From contig URWR01000083.1 of assembly GCA_900551595.1 (NCBI GenBank), positions 1-7,081 on the forward strand: a stretch of DNA of 7,081 nt, in the 5' to 3' direction. Below, one piece after another: positions 5,573 to 7,081 of this stretch (its first letter is position 1; every line of letters begins with the position of its first letter). The position numbers and the translations under genes are program-made. This DNA comes from an uncultured Coriobacteriaceae bacterium (GTDB taxonomy: Bacteria; Actinomycetota; Coriobacteriia; Coriobacteriales; Atopobiaceae). A model generated the notes under the pieces. That model saw only the letters and a list, made by a program, of their open reading frames with translations, was not told where the DNA came from and did not search any database.

Positions 5573-7081
5573 TTACATTAAGGTTCGACGAACTGCCTCA
5601 TGCCAACCTGCAAGAAGTTGCTCTCTTGTCGTTTGCTCCATACCAGGCACATATATCGCTGAATGCGCTGTGATGGTTTGGAGCTCTTCTCGGTCTGCCC
5701 AGAAACCCGTAGCCAAACCCGCAAGATAGGCGGCGCCCAGCGCTGTTGTTTCGGAAAGTTCTGCACGAACAACTTCAATATCAAGCAAATCAGCCTGGAA
5801 TTGCATGATGAATTCGTTTCTCGCAGCGCCTCCGTCTGCACTGAGCGAAGGAATGCTATGCCCTGAATCCGCCTCCATAGCCTTAAGTACGTCATAGCTT
5901 TGATACGCAAGCGACTCACAGGCAGCACGAACAAGACGCGCTCTATTTGTGGCCCGCGTAATGCCACACACAACGCCACGAGCATCGGAATTCCACCAAG
6001 GAGCACCCAATCCCGTAAACGCTGGAACAAGATAGCAACCATCAGTGTTTGGTACAGAGCGAGCAATGTCAGATGTCTCCGCAGCTGTCTCTACAAGCCC
6101 CAATTCATCTCGGATCCACTGTATGGTTGACCCTGCCTGAAAGACCGATCCTTCAAGCGCATAATCAACCTCTGTGCCGTCGGCAATACCAACAGTTGTG
6201 ACCAGGCCATTTTGTGAAAAGATTGGCTCTGTCCCGACATTCATAAGCATAAAGCAGCCGGTGCCGTAGGTATTTTTAACGTTTCCAGGCTCAAAACAAC
6301 AATGCCCAAACAGTGAGGCCTGCTGATCGCCTGCAACACCAGCAATAGGCGGATGTTGCGTCATGATATCCGAGCTCACGCGACCAAATCCGCCAGCAGA
6401 GGGACGACATTCAGGCAGCATTGAACGAGGAACTCCCACGATATTGCACAGCTCATCGTCCCAATCGAGCTTCTTAATATCGAAGAGCATGGTGCGGCTC
6501 GCATTTGTGTAATCAGTTGCATGCACCAAGCCATGAGTGAGGTTGTAAATCAGCCAGGTGTCAATCGTGCCGCACATCAGCGCGCCCGCATCCGCCATTT
6601 CACGAGCGCCCTCAACGTTGTCCAGAATCCAACGAATTTTTGTTGCTGAAAAATACGCGTCAGGCACAAGACCCGTTCGCTCACGGATAAGATCGGCGTA
6701 ACCTCTTTCAACAAGCTCTTCCACAAGCGGTGCTGTACGTCGGCATTGCCACACAATAGCGTTGTAAATTGGCTGGCCTGTACGACGATCCCATACCACT
6801 ACGGTTTCACGCTGGTTGGTAATTCCTACCGATTTGATGCGATCGGAGTGAATGCCACTCTTAAACTGCACTTCAATCATGCAGGCGATTTGTCGTGAGA
6901 GAATTTCTACAGGATCTTGCTCCACCCAACCGGGATGCGGATACAGCATGGTGAGCGAACGCTGAGCCTGTGCAACCCTACAGCCATACTCATCAAACAA
7001 GACGGCTCGAACGCTTGTTGTGCCAGCATCGAGCGCCATCACATAACCCTGCGAGCTCTTACCAAGCGGAACTGACCCGCC
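5573..7081 (-). CDS. glpK: Glycerol kinase (5' end beyond the window)
   Basis: This FGGY-family kinase phosphorylates glycerol to glycerol 3-phosphate with ATP. Numbering from an in-frame GTG at 7042 (489 residues), the phosphate-binding ALDAGTTS is at 3-10, the glycerol-binding Arg78 and Glu79 lie in TNQRETVVVWD, Tyr130 in DAYFSATKIRWIL (FGGY signature 1), Asp239 in AGVAGDQQASLFG and the ATP-site stretch in NTYGTG (257-262). The frame stays open for 13 more codons to the window edge, and GlpK proteins normally have residues before the first beta strand, so the true start is probably upstream of the window. The loop that binds the inhibitor fructose 1,6-bisphosphate in E. coli (a Gly-Gly-x-Arg stretch) is not evident before Pro-Ile-Ala-Gly. 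The HPr-phosphorylated histidine of enterococcal GlpK is not clearly aligned; a His occurs nearby in TQHPP. No glpF or glpO/glpD is in view. Confidence 0.95.
   Translation of the reverse strand, partial: GGSVPLGKSSQGYVMALDAGTTSVRAVLFDEYGCRVAQAQRSLTMLYPHPGWVEQDPVEILSRQIACMIEVQFKSGIHSDRIKSVGITNQRETVVVWDRRTGQPIYNAIVWQCRRTAPLVEELVERGYADLIRERTGLVPDAYFSATKIRWILDNVEGAREMADAGALMCGTIDTWLIYNLTHGLVHATDYTNASRTMLFDIKKLDWDDELCNIVGVPRSMLPECRPSAGGFGRVSSDIMTQHPPIAGVAGDQQASLFGHCCFEPGNVKNTYGTGCFMLMNVGTEPIFSQNGLVTTVGIADGTEVDYALEGSVFQAGSTIQWIRDELGLVETAAETSDIARSVPNTDGCYLVPAFTGLGAPWWNSDARGVVCGITRATNRARLVRAACESLAYQSYDVLKAMEADSGHSIPSLSADGGAARNEFIMQFQADLLDIEVVRAELSETTALGAAYLAGLATGFWADREELQTITAHSAIYVPGMEQTTREQLLAGWHEAVRRTLM

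Noticed and set aside
5578..6066. A 162-codon minus-strand frame inside glpK.
   Set aside because: It overlaps conserved glycerol kinase sequence in another frame and has no motif or ribosome binding site of note.

Overview
Every gene in this window lies on the minus strand, so transcription runs from high to low coordinates. The window is a dense housekeeping block: glpK (glycerol kinase, 5' end off the window), rpiB, glyA, upp, a small unrecognised membrane protein, then atpB, atpE, atpF, atpH and the first 131 codons of atpA. I see no tRNA, rRNA, CRISPR array, transposase or prophage gene, and no non-coding gap above about 180 bases.

Organism: the order rpiB-glyA-upp-(small membrane protein)-atpBEFHA is close to the Bacillus subtilis layout (ywlF-ywlG-glyA-upp-atpI-atpB) and points to a Gram-positive bacterium. 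Base composition is near balanced. GTG and TTG starts are common, Shine-Dalgarno (SD) sites are strong, and the b subunit has a signal-peptide-like N-terminus. My best guess is an actinobacterium of the class Coriobacteriia (Atopobium/Olsenella-like), but this is inference and a firmicute is not excluded.

Layout: 7081-5573 glpK (glycerol entry into metabolism); 5476-5012 rpiB (pentose phosphate isomerisation); 5002-3746 glyA (serine/glycine and one-carbon units), 9 bases after rpiB; 3689-3042 upp (uracil salvage, TTG start); 3073-2753 small membrane protein, probably overlapping the end of upp, in the position held by atpI elsewhere; a 179-base gap with a candidate promoter, a dyad and a leader hairpin; then the F1Fo ATP synthase genes atpB (a), atpE (c), atpF (b), atpH (delta) and partial atpA (alpha), tightly packed and partly overlapping.

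Together: rpiB, glyA and upp supply precursors linked to nucleotide synthesis and salvage (ribose 5-phosphate for PRPP, one-carbon units for purines and thymidylate, UMP from uracil plus PRPP). The atp genes encode the membrane sector and peripheral stalk of the ATP synthase. This is mostly a conserved, ordinary region and I found no convincing new system. The points most worth a second look are the orphan membrane protein in the atpI slot, the signal-like extension of the b subunit, and small palindromes and hairpins placed just upstream of ribosome binding sites.
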